Assembly: GCA_900766825.1 (NCBI GenBank)
Contig: CAAFWU010000007.1
Location: 1 to 64,000 of the forward strand
Source of the DNA: Bacteroidales bacterium
GTDB lineage: Bacteria > Bacteroidota > Bacteroidia > Bacteroidales > Marinilabiliaceae
DNA: 64,000 nt
Direction of reading: 5' to 3'
Position numbers and translations under genes: made by a program. Positions 24,205-33,481 of this stretch are shown one piece after another. Numbering within the stretch: the stretch's first letter is position 1; every line of letters starts with the position of its first letter. Below the pieces are notes generated by a model. The model saw only the letters and a list, made by a program, of their open reading frames with translations. It was not told where the DNA came from and searched no databases.

Positions 24205-25602
24205 TTACTGCATCAGAGTGCGGGGGTCGGTGACCACACCAGTGACAGCGGCAGCGGCAGCCACCAGAGGCGAAGCCAAGATGGTGCGAGAGCCAGGACC
24301 TTGGCGACCCTCGAAGTTACGGTTGCTGGTTGAGACGGCATACTTGCCCGCAGGCACCTTGTCGTCGTTCATGGCCAAGCAAGCCGAGCAACCAGGCTGA
24401 CGGATGGCAAAACCAGCCTCCTCTAGGACCTTATCCAGACCCTCTTCGCGGATCTGCTTGTCCACGAGCCAAGAGCCAGGCACAAGCCATGCCACAACGT
24501 CGGGGTTCTTCTTGCGACCCTTGACCAAGCTGGCAAAGGCGCGGAAGTCCTCGATGCGACCGTTGGTACAGGCACCCAGGAATACGTAGTCCACCTTGTG
24601 ACCCAAAACCTGCTGACCAGGCTCAAAGCCCATGTAGTTCATAGACTTTTGGAACGAGATGCGACCAGCCTCGTCGATGCTGTCGAGGGTTGGGATGTTG
24701 CCATCGATGGCCATGCCCATGCCAGGGTTGGTGCCGTAGGTTATCCAAGGTTTGATGTCCTCGGCCTTGAAGGAGAGCTCTTTGTCGAACACGGCGTCGT
24801 CGCCGCTCTTGAGGGTCTTCCAGTAGGCCACAGCCTTGTCCCAAGCCTCGCCTTTGGGTGCGAACTCGCGGCCCTTGATGTAGGCAAAGGTGGTCTCGTC
24901 GGGGGCAATGAAACCGCCACGTGCGCCCATCTCGATGGAGAGGTTGCAGAGGGTAAGACGGCCCTCCATGGTCATGTCGCGAACCACAGAGCCAGCGTAC
25001 TCAATAAAGTAGCCCGTACCACCCGAGGTGGTGAGCTGGGTCATGAGGAAGAGAGCCACATCCTTGGCTGTTACGCCCTTACCGAGCTTGCCCTCGATGC
25101 TGATGCGCATGCTCTTGGGTTTGCTCTGGAGGATGCACTGGCTGGCCATTACCATCTCGACCTCGCTGGTGCCGATGCCAAAGGCCACAGCGCCCATGGC
25201 TCCGTGGGTCGAGGTGTGAGAGTCGCCGCAGACAAGGGTCATGCCAGGGAGCGAGAGACCGCGCTCGGGACCCACAACGTGAATGATGCCGTTGTGGTCC
25301 TCGCCCATGCCGAAGTGGCTGAGACCGAACTCTTTGGCGTTCTTTGCCAGCGTCTCCACCTGAGTGCGACCAATGGGGTCCTCGATGGGCTTATCCTGAT
25401 CGTGGGTGGGGGTGTTGTGGTCGGGCATGCAATAGATCTTCTCGGGACGGAAGCATTTGATGCCGCGGTTGCGCATACCCTCGAATGCCTGAGGAGACGT
25501 TACCTCGTGGGCATAGAGACGATCGATGTAGAGTTGGGTTGGTCCATCGGGTACAATCTGCACCACGTGGGAGTCCCATATCTTGTCAAACAGAGTGTTC
25601 AT
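24205..25602 (-). CDS. leuC: 3-isopropylmalate dehydratase large subunit
   Basis: 465 residues, normal for bacterial LeuC. It carries the 4Fe-4S cluster of isopropylmalate isomerase: cysteines in 'FLGACTNGRIEDFRAFA' and the pair in 'RQPGCSACLAMNDDKV'. The family signatures 'VCGDSHTSTHGAMGAVAFGI' and 'NRNFEGRQG' are present. It follows leuA by 33 bases. Its small-subunit partner leuD lies at 18263-18859. Confidence 0.97.
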   Translation of the reverse strand: MNTLFDKIWDSHVVQIVPDGPTQLYIDRLYAHEVTSPQAFEGMRNRGIKCFRPEKIYCMPDHNTPTHDQDKPIEDPIGRTQVETLAKNAKEFGLSHFGMGEDHNGIIHVVGPERGLSLPGMTLVCGDSHTSTHGAMGAVAFGIGTSEVEMVMASQCILQSKPKSMRISIEGKLGKGVTAKDVALFLMTQLTTSGGTGYFIEYAGSVVRDMTMEGRLTLCNLSIEMGARGGFIAPDETTFAYIKGREFAPKGEAWDKAVAYWKTLKSGDDAVFDKELSFKAEDIKPWITYGTNPGMGMAIDGNIPTLDSIDEAGRISFQKSMNYMGFEPGQQVLGHKVDYVFLGACTNGRIEDFRAFASLVKGRKKNPDVVAWLVPGSWLVDKQIREEGLDKVLEEAGFAIRQPGCSACLAMNDDKVPAGKYAVSTSNRNFEGRQGPGSRTILASPLVAAAAAVTGVVTDPRTLMQ

Positions 25603-25635
25603 AAATCCCTTTATGTTGAATGAATTCTATTTAGG

Positions 25636-27144
25636 CTATTTGGAATGAGCGTGGAATTTGTTGATGCAATCGACGTAGGCCTCGATAACGGCAGCCACAA
25701 TGTCGGTGTTTGCAGCAAAACCATAGTAGACATGGTCGTCGTGCTCCACCTGCACGTGCACCTTACAGGTGTCGTCGGAACCCTTGCTGATGCTCTGCAG
25801 AGTGAGCTCCTTGAGGGTCATGGTGCGATGGATGATGTCCTTGAGGGCGTTGATGGCAGCATCTACAGGACCATTGCCAGTGGCAGCGGCCGAGAATTTC
25901 TCACCAGCTATGTCCAGACCAATGCTGGCCATGGGTTTGAGACCTATGCCGCAAGTAACTTGCAGATAGTCAATCTTGACGTGGCTGGTCTGAGCCACAT
26001 CGGCACCAGCCAGAACCAGCAGGTCGTCGTCGTTAACCTCCTTTTTCTTATCGGCGAGTTTGAGGAATTGCTCGTAGGTCTGGTCCAACTTTTCGCCCTC
26101 GACCTTGATGCCCAAAACCTCGAGGCGGTGGCGCAGAGCAGCGCGACCCGAACGGGCGGTCAGCACGATGGAGTTCTCGTCGATGCCCACATCGTGAGGG
26201 TCCATAATCTCGTAGGTTGAGAGGTTTTTGAGCACACCGTCCTGATGGATGCCGCTGGAGTGAGCAAAAGCATTGCGACCCACAATGGCTTTGTTGGGCT
26301 GAACGGGCATGTTCATGAGGCTGGAGACCATGCGAGAGATGGGGTAGATCTGCTTGGTGTTGATGTTGGTGTCCAAGCCGAGACCCTTATGGCACTTGAG
26401 AATCATGGTAATCTCCTCGAGCGATGTGTTGCCAGCGCGCTCGCCAATGCCGTTGATAGTAACCTCTGTTTGGCGGGCACCATTGATAACACCAGCCATG
26501 GTGTTAGCTGTGGCCATGCCGAGGTCGTTGTGGCAGTGGGTGGAGATGATGGCGTTCTCGATGCCATCGACATGATCCATGAGGTACTTGATTTTGGCTC
26601 CGTAGTCCTGAGGCAGGCAGTAGCCAGTGGTGTCGGGGATGTTAACCACGGTGGCACCTGCTTTAATTACAGCCTCCACCACGCGGGCCAGATACTCGTT
26701 GTCCGTACGGCCAGCATCCTCGGCATAGAACTCAACATCGTCCACAAAACGGCGGGCATACTTCACGGCTTTGACGGCACGCTCAATGATCTCCTCGCGG
26801 TTTGAGTTGAACTTATATTTGATGTGGGAGTCGGAGGTGCCTATGCCAGTGTGGATGCGCTTGTGCTTGGCAAAGCGAAGTGCTTCGGCAGCCACGTCGA
26901 TATCCTTCTCAACGGCGCGGGTGAGGGCGCAAATGGTGGGCCAGGTGACGGCTTTTGAGATTTCGATAACCGAGTTGTAGTCACCAGGGCTCGAGATGGG
27001 GAAGCCGGCCTCGATGACGTCGACGCCGAGAGCCTCAAGAGCTTTGGCCACCTGAATTTTCTCAACGGTATTCAGCTGGCATCCTGGCACTTGCTCGCCA
27101 TCGCGCAGGGTGGTGTCGAATATATAGACTTTATTATTGTCCAT
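25636..27144 (-). CDS. leuA: 2-isopropylmalate synthase
   Basis: 502 residues from ATG 27144 (a GTG further upstream gives an implausible Pro/Gln/Ser-rich extension). It condenses acetyl-CoA with 2-oxoisovalerate, the committed step of leucine synthesis. 'FDTTLRDGEQVPGCQLN' at the N-terminus, 'STHCHNDLGMATANTMAG' (metal-binding histidines) and 'NGIGERAGNTSLEE' are the canonical LeuA motifs. The C-terminal LeuA dimer domain is where leucine binds for feedback inhibition. The gene follows ilvC after 244 bases containing a GC-rich hairpin, a possible control point. Confidence 0.96.
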   Translation of the reverse strand: MDNNKVYIFDTTLRDGEQVPGCQLNTVEKIQVAKALEALGVDVIEAGFPISSPGDYNSVIEISKAVTWPTICALTRAVEKDIDVAAEALRFAKHKRIHTGIGTSDSHIKYKFNSNREEIIERAVKAVKYARRFVDDVEFYAEDAGRTDNEYLARVVEAVIKAGATVVNIPDTTGYCLPQDYGAKIKYLMDHVDGIENAIISTHCHNDLGMATANTMAGVINGARQTEVTINGIGERAGNTSLEEITMILKCHKGLGLDTNINTKQIYPISRMVSSLMNMPVQPNKAIVGRNAFAHSSGIHQDGVLKNLSTYEIMDPHDVGIDENSIVLTARSGRAALRHRLEVLGIKVEGEKLDQTYEQFLKLADKKKEVNDDDLLVLAGADVAQTSHVKIDYLQVTCGIGLKPMASIGLDIAGEKFSAAATGNGPVDAAINALKDIIHRTMTLKELTLQSISKGSDDTCKVHVQVEHDDHVYYGFAANTDIVAAVIEAYVDCINKFHAHSK

Positions 27145-27301
27145 TGTATAACTGTGGTTTTGTCGTGCCGCCTTTGGGGATTGGGTTGTGGGTTCCCTAT
27201 GGGGCACTAAAAGTAAGATTTCAGTGAATGATAAGTTGTTCCCACATTTCGTGGATCGTCCCTAAGGAAGTTTTGAGTTTTTCTACCCGAGGGGCAATAG
27301 T

Positions 27302-27332
27302 GGGTGCGCCCACAATCACGTATGGCGCACCC
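27302..27332 (-). promoter_or_regulatory. GC-rich hairpin in the ilvC-leuA gap
   Basis: A perfect 9-bp stem (27302-27310 with 27324-27332) with a 13-base loop. No U-tract follows on the - strand, so it is not a standard terminator. It lies in the leader of leuA within an otherwise continuous operon. The rest of the 244-base gap shows no gene. Confidence 0.45.
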
Positions 27333-27388
27333 TAAGGGGTTGAATATTACGTGCTGACTAACAAGAGGTTTGTTAGTGGAACGGAATA

Positions 27389-28432
27389 TTAGTTGTTCTC
27401 AGGACGGAGCTTGCGAACGGTAACAGCGGTCTGCCACATCTCGCTCTCGCGGAGAGCCTTGAGTTCCTCCTCGAGGCCAACACGGTAGTCGGGCTTAGAG
27501 TTGCTGTCCATAGAGATCTGAGCCTCGTTGCCGAGCTTAACGCTCATGTAGAGCCACTGCATGATGGGCTTGATGGCATCGTGGAAACGAGGATACCAGT
27601 CGAGAGCGCCACGCTGAGCTGTGGTAGAGCAGTTGGCGTACATCCAGTCCATACCCTTCTCGGCGAAGAGAGGCATGAGGCTCTGAGTGAGCTCCTCAAC
27701 GGTCTCGTTGAAGGCCTCGGAAGGAGTGTGGCCATTCTCGCGGAGAACCTCGTACTGAGCGAGGAGGAGACCCTGGATGGCACCCATGAGAGAGCCGCGC
27801 TCGCCAGTGAGGTCAGAAGTAGCCTCGCGCTGGAAGGTTGTCTCGAAGAGGTAGCCAGAGCCGATGCCGATGCCGAGAGCGAGAGCCTTGTCGAGGGCCT
27901 TGCCAGTAGCATCCTGATAAACAGCGTAGGAAGAGTTCAGACCGCGACCCTGAAGGAACATGGAGCGGAGAGAGGTGCCAGAACCCTTAGGAGCAACCAT
28001 GATGACGTCGATGTCGGCAGGGGGAACAACCTTGGTGCGGTCGTTCCAGGTGATGGCGAAACCGTGGCTGAAGTAGAGGGTCTTGCCAGCGGTGAGAGCA
28101 GGCTTGATGGTAGGCCATACGGAGAGGACAGCTGCGTCCGAGAGGAGGCACATGATGATGGTGCCCTTCTGAACAGCCTCCTCGATAGAGAAGAGGGTTT
28201 CACCGGGCTTCCAGCCATCGGCAACGGCCTTGTCGAAGGTCTTGCCCTGACGCTGGCCAACGATAACGTTGAAACCATTGTCGCGCAAGTTGAGAGACTG
28301 ACCAGGACCCTGAACGCCATAGCCGATGACGGCAATGGTCTCGTTTTTCAGGATCTCACGTGCCTTCTCAAGAGGGAACTCCTCGCGGGTCATGACTTCC
28401 TCAGTGACGCCGCCAAAATTCATCTTTGCCAT
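27389..28432 (-). CDS. ilvC: ketol-acid reductoisomerase
   Basis: 347 residues. It converts 2-acetolactate or 2-aceto-2-hydroxybutyrate to the dihydroxy acids of valine and isoleucine synthesis with NAD(P)H and magnesium. The N-terminal Rossmann motif is 'IAVIGYGVQGPGQSLNLRDN' and the nucleotide loop 'VGQRQGKTFDKAV'. The knotted C-terminal domain has 'ETTFQREATSDLTGERGSLM'. Spacing to ilvN is 80 bases. Confidence 0.96.
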   Translation of the reverse strand: MAKMNFGGVTEEVMTREEFPLEKAREILKNETIAVIGYGVQGPGQSLNLRDNGFNVIVGQRQGKTFDKAVADGWKPGETLFSIEEAVQKGTIIMCLLSDAAVLSVWPTIKPALTAGKTLYFSHGFAITWNDRTKVVPPADIDVIMVAPKGSGTSLRSMFLQGRGLNSSYAVYQDATGKALDKALALGIGIGSGYLFETTFQREATSDLTGERGSLMGAIQGLLLAQYEVLRENGHTPSEAFNETVEELTQSLMPLFAEKGMDWMYANCSTTAQRGALDWYPRFHDAIKPIMQWLYMSVKLGNEAQISMDSNSKPDYRVGLEEELKALRESEMWQTAVTVRKLRPENN

Positions 28433-28512
28433 TGTTTTTTGATTATGTTATATGGTTTTTATTCTTTGATATCTTCTATGTTTTCCATTGGTAATCAGTC
28501 CATTGAACAGCA

Positions 28513-29082
28513 TTATTGTTGTTGGTTGTCTATTCGGGACTGACGTTTCTCCTGCATCTCGATGAAGCGAGATACGCGCTCTACGGTGCTCTTGGTTATG
28601 GCCACACGACCCGAGCGAACGAACTGCAGCACGCCGTAGCTTGCCAACTCATCGTAGAGTCGACGAGTCTCATCACAATGGCCCGTTTTCTGAATTACCG
28701 TATAGGTGCGGTTAATCTCCAAAATCTGAGCATTGTTGCGGCGAACGAGTTCCTCGAAGTCGGGGCTCTCCAAAATGTTGTCGGTCTGTACCTTATAGAG
28801 GGCAACCTCCTGATAGATAATCTCGTCGTCGGTGTAGTAGTAGGCCTTCAGAACGTCAATGCGCTTCTCAATTTGGCGCACAACGGCCTCAATGGTCTTA
28901 CGGTCGGTGCGGCACGCAATGGTGAACTTGTGCACGCCCTCGATGGCCGAAGAGGAGACCGAGAGGCTCCAAATGTTCAAGTTGCGACGAGTGAAGATGA
29001 TGGATATCTGATTGAGTATGCCCACTTGGTTCTCGGTGTAGACCGTGACCGTATAGAGGGTGTTCTCTTGTTGCTCTTGCAT
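28513..29082 (-). CDS. ilvN: acetolactate synthase small (regulatory) subunit
   Basis: 189 residues from ATG 29082. An N-terminal ACT domain ('YTVTVYTENQVGILNQISII', residues of about 10-85) binds valine for feedback inhibition of the catalytic subunit. The C-terminal domain ('VIQKTGHCDETRRLYDEL') completes the ilvH/ilvN architecture. It starts 21 bases after ilvB, as in most Bacteroidales. Confidence 0.95.
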   Translation of the reverse strand: MQEQQENTLYTVTVYTENQVGILNQISIIFTRRNLNIWSLSVSSSAIEGVHKFTIACRTDRKTIEAVVRQIEKRIDVLKAYYYTDDEIIYQEVALYKVQTDNILESPDFEELVRRNNAQILEINRTYTVIQKTGHCDETRRLYDELASYGVLQFVRSGRVAITKSTVERVSRFIEMQEKRQSRIDNQQQ

Positions 29083-29103
29083 AATTGTCACAGTGTTAGT
29101 CGG

Positions 29104-30855
29104 TTAGCGTTTGGCCAAGGGTTCGTACTCGTACCATTCGTTGGCGTTGAGCATGATGTCTCCCACGCCCTTTCCGGGAGGAATCATGGGGAATACGTTG
29201 TCCTGCTCCTCCACATGCACCTCGAGCAAGAATGGCTCCTGAGGGTCGGCCAACATCTCGGTCACAGCAGCCTCCAACTCCTCACGTTTCTCCACGCGGC
29301 GGCACTTGATGTCATAGGCCGAGGCAAGGGTCATGAAGTTGGGGTTGGCCAAGCGGGTGAAGGAGTAGCGCGAACCAAAGAAGAGTTGCTGCCACTGGCG
29401 CACGTTGCCGAGCCAATTGTTGTTGAGCAACACAATCTTGACACCCAGTTTCTCTTGCATTATGGTGCCGAGCTCCTGCTCGGTCATCTGCAGTCCGCCA
29501 TCGCCACAGAAGATGACCACGTTGCGTTCGGGTGCAGCCACCTTGGCTCCCAATGCGGCGGGCAGACCAAAGCCCATGGTGCCCAAGCCGCCCGAAGTGA
29601 GCAAGCTGCGCGAATGGCAGAAGGTTGAGTAGCGGGCACCCATCATCTGGTTCTGTCCAACGTCGGTTACCACAATGGACTCGCTCTTGCCCACCTTGCT
29701 AACGGTGGCCACAACCTCGCCCATCTTGATGTTGCCAGCTCCTGGGTTGGTCTCAGCCTCGCTCACCATCTTAATCTCGTCGGCATTGCAAGCATCGAAA
29801 CCAGCCTCCCACTCGTCGTGGCGCGCGGGGTTGACCATGTCAATGAGTTTGGCGAGCACCTTGCGGGCGTCGCCGTGAATGCCAATCTCAACGGGAATAA
29901 TCTTGCCGAGCTCGGCACGGTCAATGTCGATGTGGATTATGCGAGCCTGACGGGCATAGGTGTTCACTACGCCAGTGACACGGTCGTCGAAGCGCATGCC
30001 CACGGCAATGAGCACGTCGCACTCGTTTGTTTTAACGTTGGGTCCAATGTTGCCATGCATGCCCACCATGCCCTTGTAGTGAGGATTGGAGCTATCCAAA
30101 GCACTGAGACCCAAGAGGGTAGAAGCGGCAGGTATGCCAGCTTTGTCCAGCAGGGCACTCAGTTCGGCCTCGGCATGGCTCAAGATGATGCCCTGACCGT
30201 AGACCACCATGGGGCGCTTGGCACTGTTGATTATGTGGGCAGCCTCGCGCACCTTCTCGTCCGAAATCTCGGGTTGGGGCTCATAGCTGCGGATGAAGCT
30301 TACGGGAGCATAGTCGAAGGGAGCCGAACCCACCTGAGCATTCTTGGCAAAGTCCAGAACAACGGGACCGGGTCGGCCCGTGCGGGCAATGTAGAAGGCG
30401 CGAGCCACAGCCCATGCCACATCCTCGGGGCGACGGATCTGATAGCTCCACTTGCTTATGGGCAGGGTTACGCCCAGCACGTCGGTCTCCTGAAAGGCAT
30501 CGCTGCCGAGGAGCGATGCGCCAACCTGACCAGTTACAACCACCAGAGGTGTGGAGTCCATCATGGCGTCGGCTATGCCCGTGATGGCATTGGTGGCACC
30601 AGGGCCCGAGGTCACGAAGACCACACCCGTCTGACCGCTGACGCGGGCATAGCCCTGTGCGGCATGAACGGCGCCCTGCTCGTGGCGAACCAGTATGTGA
30701 CGAACCTGATCGCGGAAATCGTATAGAGTGTCGTAGACAGGCATGATGGCGCCGCCAGGGTAACCGAAGATGGTGTCGACACCCTCGGCCATGAGCGAGC
30801 GCAGCAGGATCTCGGAACCCTTCATGCTCTGACCTTTATATTTGTCTTGCTCCAT
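29104..30855 (-). CDS. ilvB: acetolactate synthase large (catalytic) subunit
   Basis: 583 residues. A thiamine-diphosphate enzyme that joins two pyruvates, or pyruvate and 2-oxobutyrate. The N-terminal domain has 'GYPGGAIMPVYDTL' and the catalytic Glu in 'LVRHEQGAVHAAQGYARV'. The FAD-type middle domain has 'VGMRFDDRVTG'. The C-terminal ThDP motif reads 'CGDGGLQMTEQELGT' then 'LLNNNWLGNVRQWQ'. It follows ilvD by 37 bases. Confidence 0.97.
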   Translation of the reverse strand: MEQDKYKGQSMKGSEILLRSLMAEGVDTIFGYPGGAIMPVYDTLYDFRDQVRHILVRHEQGAVHAAQGYARVSGQTGVVFVTSGPGATNAITGIADAMMDSTPLVVVTGQVGASLLGSDAFQETDVLGVTLPISKWSYQIRRPEDVAWAVARAFYIARTGRPGPVVLDFAKNAQVGSAPFDYAPVSFIRSYEPQPEISDEKVREAAHIINSAKRPMVVYGQGIILSHAEAELSALLDKAGIPAASTLLGLSALDSSNPHYKGMVGMHGNIGPNVKTNECDVLIAVGMRFDDRVTGVVNTYARQARIIHIDIDRAELGKIIPVEIGIHGDARKVLAKLIDMVNPARHDEWEAGFDACNADEIKMVSEAETNPGAGNIKMGEVVATVSKVGKSESIVVTDVGQNQMMGARYSTFCHSRSLLTSGGLGTMGFGLPAALGAKVAAPERNVVIFCGDGGLQMTEQELGTIMQEKLGVKIVLLNNNWLGNVRQWQQLFFGSRYSFTRLANPNFMTLASAYDIKCRRVEKREELEAAVTEMLADPQEPFLLEVHVEEQDNVFPMIPPGKGVGDIMLNANEWYEYEPLAKR

Positions 30856-30892
30856 AATTGTCTTTTGGAAATGTTAGTGTGGGTGTTAGTCC

Positions 30893-32749
30893 TTAGTCCT
30901 GATCCAGCACACGAGCGGCACCCTTGTCGGCCGAGCTTACCATGGCGGCATAGGCACGGAGGGCTTTTGACACCTCGCGCTGACGAACTGGGGGAGTGAA
31001 GGCTTTCTTGCCCCTCTTCATCTCCTCCTCGCGGCGGGCACTGAGTTCCTCGTCGGTGAGGCGGACATTGATTGTGCGGTTGGGGATGTCGATCTCTATG
31101 ATGTCGCCATCGCGAACCAGACCGATGTTGCCACCCGCTGCTGCCTCGGGAGAGATGTGACCAATGGAGAGACCCGAAGTGCCACCACTGAAACGACCGT
31201 CGGTTATAAGGGCGCACTCCTTGCCAAGGTGCATGCTCTTGATGTAGGATGTTGGGTAGAGCATCTCCTGCATGCCTGGACCTCCACGAGGACCTTCGTA
31301 GGTGATGACAACCACGTCGCCACTCTTAATCTTGCCACCCAGAATGCCTTCGCATGCAGCCTCCTGAGAGTCGAATACCTTAGCGGGACCAGAGAACTTC
31401 CATATCTTCTCATCTACGCCTGCGGTCTTGATTACACAACCATCTTGAGCAATGTTGCCAAAGAGAACACCCAGACCGCCGTCCTTGGTGTAAGCGTGCT
31501 CCAGATCGCGGATGCAACCCTCGGCACGGTCGGTGTCCAGTGTGTCGTAATATGTATTCTGAGCACCAAGTTGAATGCAGAATTTGCCAGCTGGGGCGGC
31601 CTTATATTTTGTCTTGGCCGACACGGTGGCTTTGGGGCTGAGGATGCAGTACTGCTCAATCTCCTGAGCAAGGGTGAGCCCATCGACACGCTTGAGTGAT
31701 GTGTCCACCAGACCGCCCTTGGCCAACTCGGCCATGATGCCAACCACACCGCCAGCGCGGTTAACGTCCTGAATGTGATACTTCTGGGTATTGGGAGCCA
31801 CTTTGCAGATGCAGGGCACCTTGCGGCTGAGGGCGTCTATGTCGCTCATTTTGAAGTCCACCTGACCCTCGAAAGCAACGGCCAAGAGGTGAAGCACCGT
31901 GTTGGTGGAGCCGCCCATGGCAATATCCAGTGTCATGGCGTTGAGGAAGGCCTGACGGGTTGCAATGCTGCGAGGGAGTACGGACTCGTCGCCGTCACGA
32001 TAATATTTATAGGTATTGTCAACAATCAGTTTGGCTGCGTCGGCAAAGAGTTGCTTGCGTTTCTCGTGGGTTGCCACAATTGTGCCGTTGCCAGGGAGCG
32101 AGAGACCAATGGCTTCGGTGAGGCAGTTCATGGAGTTGGCCGTGAACATACCAGAGCAGGAGCCGCAGGTTGGGCAGGCGTGGTTCTCAACGTCGGCCAC
32201 TTCCTCGTCGGAGAGGGTCTTATCGGCACTCTTGATCATGGCATCGATGAGGTCGAGTTTGGCCTGACCGAGCACGCCAGCTTCCATAGGGCCACCCGAG
32301 CAGAAAACGGTGGGTATGTTGAGCCTCATGGCGGCAATGAGCATGCCAGGGGTGATCTTGTCGCAGTTGGAAATGCAGATCATGGCATCGGCCTTGTGGG
32401 CGTTTACCATATACTCCACGCTGTCGGCAATAACATCGCGCGAGGGGAGTGAGTAGAGCATGCCATCGTGGCCCATTGCAATGCCATCGTCCACGGCAAT
32501 GGTGTTGAACTCGGCAGCATAACATCCACGTTTTTCTATTTCGCTCTTTACGTACTGACCAATCTCGTGGAGGTGGGTGTGACCAGGCACGAACTGGGTG
32601 AAGCTGTTGACAATTGCAATGACGGGTTTGCCCATCATTTCACGTTTCATACCGTTGGCCACCCAAAGGGCCCTGGCGCCTGCCATACGGCGACCCTCGG
32701 TGGTCACCGAGCTGCGCAACTTGTTCTTGTAGATGCTTTGCTCTGCCAT
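30893..32749 (-). CDS. ilvD: dihydroxy-acid dehydratase
   Basis: 618 residues from ATG 32749 ('MAEQSIYKNKLRS'). It dehydrates the dihydroxy acids to 2-oxoisovalerate and 2-oxo-3-methylvalerate. Iron-sulfur ligand regions are 'ISNCDKITPGMLIA' and 'ACPTCGSCSGMFTANSMNCL'. 'GRFSGGTSGLSIGHISPEAA' near the C-terminus is the family signature. It is the first gene of the ilvDBNC-leuAC operon. CATCTTTG, one base off the -7 consensus, lies about 35 bases upstream on the - strand. Confidence 0.97.
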   Translation of the reverse strand: MAEQSIYKNKLRSSVTTEGRRMAGARALWVANGMKREMMGKPVIAIVNSFTQFVPGHTHLHEIGQYVKSEIEKRGCYAAEFNTIAVDDGIAMGHDGMLYSLPSRDVIADSVEYMVNAHKADAMICISNCDKITPGMLIAAMRLNIPTVFCSGGPMEAGVLGQAKLDLIDAMIKSADKTLSDEEVADVENHACPTCGSCSGMFTANSMNCLTEAIGLSLPGNGTIVATHEKRKQLFADAAKLIVDNTYKYYRDGDESVLPRSIATRQAFLNAMTLDIAMGGSTNTVLHLLAVAFEGQVDFKMSDIDALSRKVPCICKVAPNTQKYHIQDVNRAGGVVGIMAELAKGGLVDTSLKRVDGLTLAQEIEQYCILSPKATVSAKTKYKAAPAGKFCIQLGAQNTYYDTLDTDRAEGCIRDLEHAYTKDGGLGVLFGNIAQDGCVIKTAGVDEKIWKFSGPAKVFDSQEAACEGILGGKIKSGDVVVITYEGPRGGPGMQEMLYPTSYIKSMHLGKECALITDGRFSGGTSGLSIGHISPEAAAGGNIGLVRDGDIIEIDIPNRTINVRLTDEELSARREEEMKRGKKAFTPPVRQREVSKALRAYAAMVSSADKGAARVLDQD

Positions 32750-32874
32750 TTTATTCACGATTCCCGAGGTTGTGGGGCAAAGATGGAAAGCGAAGGAAAG
32801 GATGCCATCGCCCATTGACCTCGACCAAGAATATGTTAAATATTGACTGATGTAAATGCTTATGACCTAACACT

Positions 32875-32906
32875 AAAAAGAGCCCCTCTCGTGGTGAGAA
32901 GGGCTC
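32875..32906 (-). terminator. terminator behind the 34-codon CxxC frame
   Basis: The stem is 32880-32890 with 32896-32906 (10 of 11 pairs) around a 5-base loop, followed on the - strand by TTTTT. It starts 9 bases past the stop codon of the small frame at 32916-33020 and lies 126 bases before ilvD on the same strand. Confidence 0.85.
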
Positions 32907-32915
32907 CTATGTATG

Positions 32916-33020
32916 TCATTTAGCAACACGTACATACTCCTCACCGCTTCTCATGGTTGCTCCACAAGAAGTACAAGAAACACTCGATGAAGGGATATGT
33001 TGAGCTTGCTGGTCATTCAT
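32916..33020 (-). CDS. 34-residue CxxC micropeptide (candidate)
   Basis: A short frame starting ATG at 33020, encoding 34 residues. It has a polar N-terminus 'MNDQQAQHIPSSS', one CxxC (Cys16 and Cys19 in 'SCTSCGATM') and a charged end 'SGEEYVRVAK'. Evidence for a real gene is the intrinsic terminator just 9 bases beyond the stop codon, with no other gene reading into it. The CxxC could bind half a zinc site or an iron in a dimer (inference). An alternative is a leader peptide for ilvD, but it has one Ile, three Val and no Leu, unlike classical attenuator peptides. The rest of the 730-base gap between ilvD and the chemoreceptor-like gene holds nothing I recognise. Confidence 0.5.
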   Translation of the reverse strand: MNDQQAQHIPSSSVSCTSCGATMRSGEEYVRVAK

Positions 33021-33481
33021 TGTCTCATTTATCAGGCGCAAATTTAAGGAACATCTCGTTAAAAAAAAAGCCCATTCGTGATTAAAATGCTCAAAAAAGT
33101 GACCTAAATCTCATTTAATGCTAAACAAATTGTAATAGAGACCAATATGGAAGACAGATAAAAAGAACAATTGGAAGATAGAGTGGGAGTTAAGAGAGTG
33201 GCATAAGAAATTAAAATATAAGAATTAACAGCCCACCTTGCTCACACAAGAAAACAACATAATAGAGCAGTAATGGGTTGTGCAAAATGTAAAAAAGATG
33301 CACAAAGAGGAGGATTAAAAGTGAAAAATATGTAACTTAGCAAGATAAAGAGTATGCCAACGAGTTTGCGCCTACTGCAACAACTACCACAAAAAATCGT
33401 AACTGTTGAATGTGTAAAAAGTGGGAAAAGGCGAAAAGTGCCTCATAGGAAGCCACTGAACAACAAAGCATCCGAACAACA

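Noticed and set aside
24598..25623. A 341-codon open frame on the + strand opposite leuC
   Set aside because: Antisense shadow of leuC, with typical Gly/His/Val-rich composition. Similar shadows opposite ilvC, ilvN, ilvB and the ABCG exporter were rejected for the same reason.
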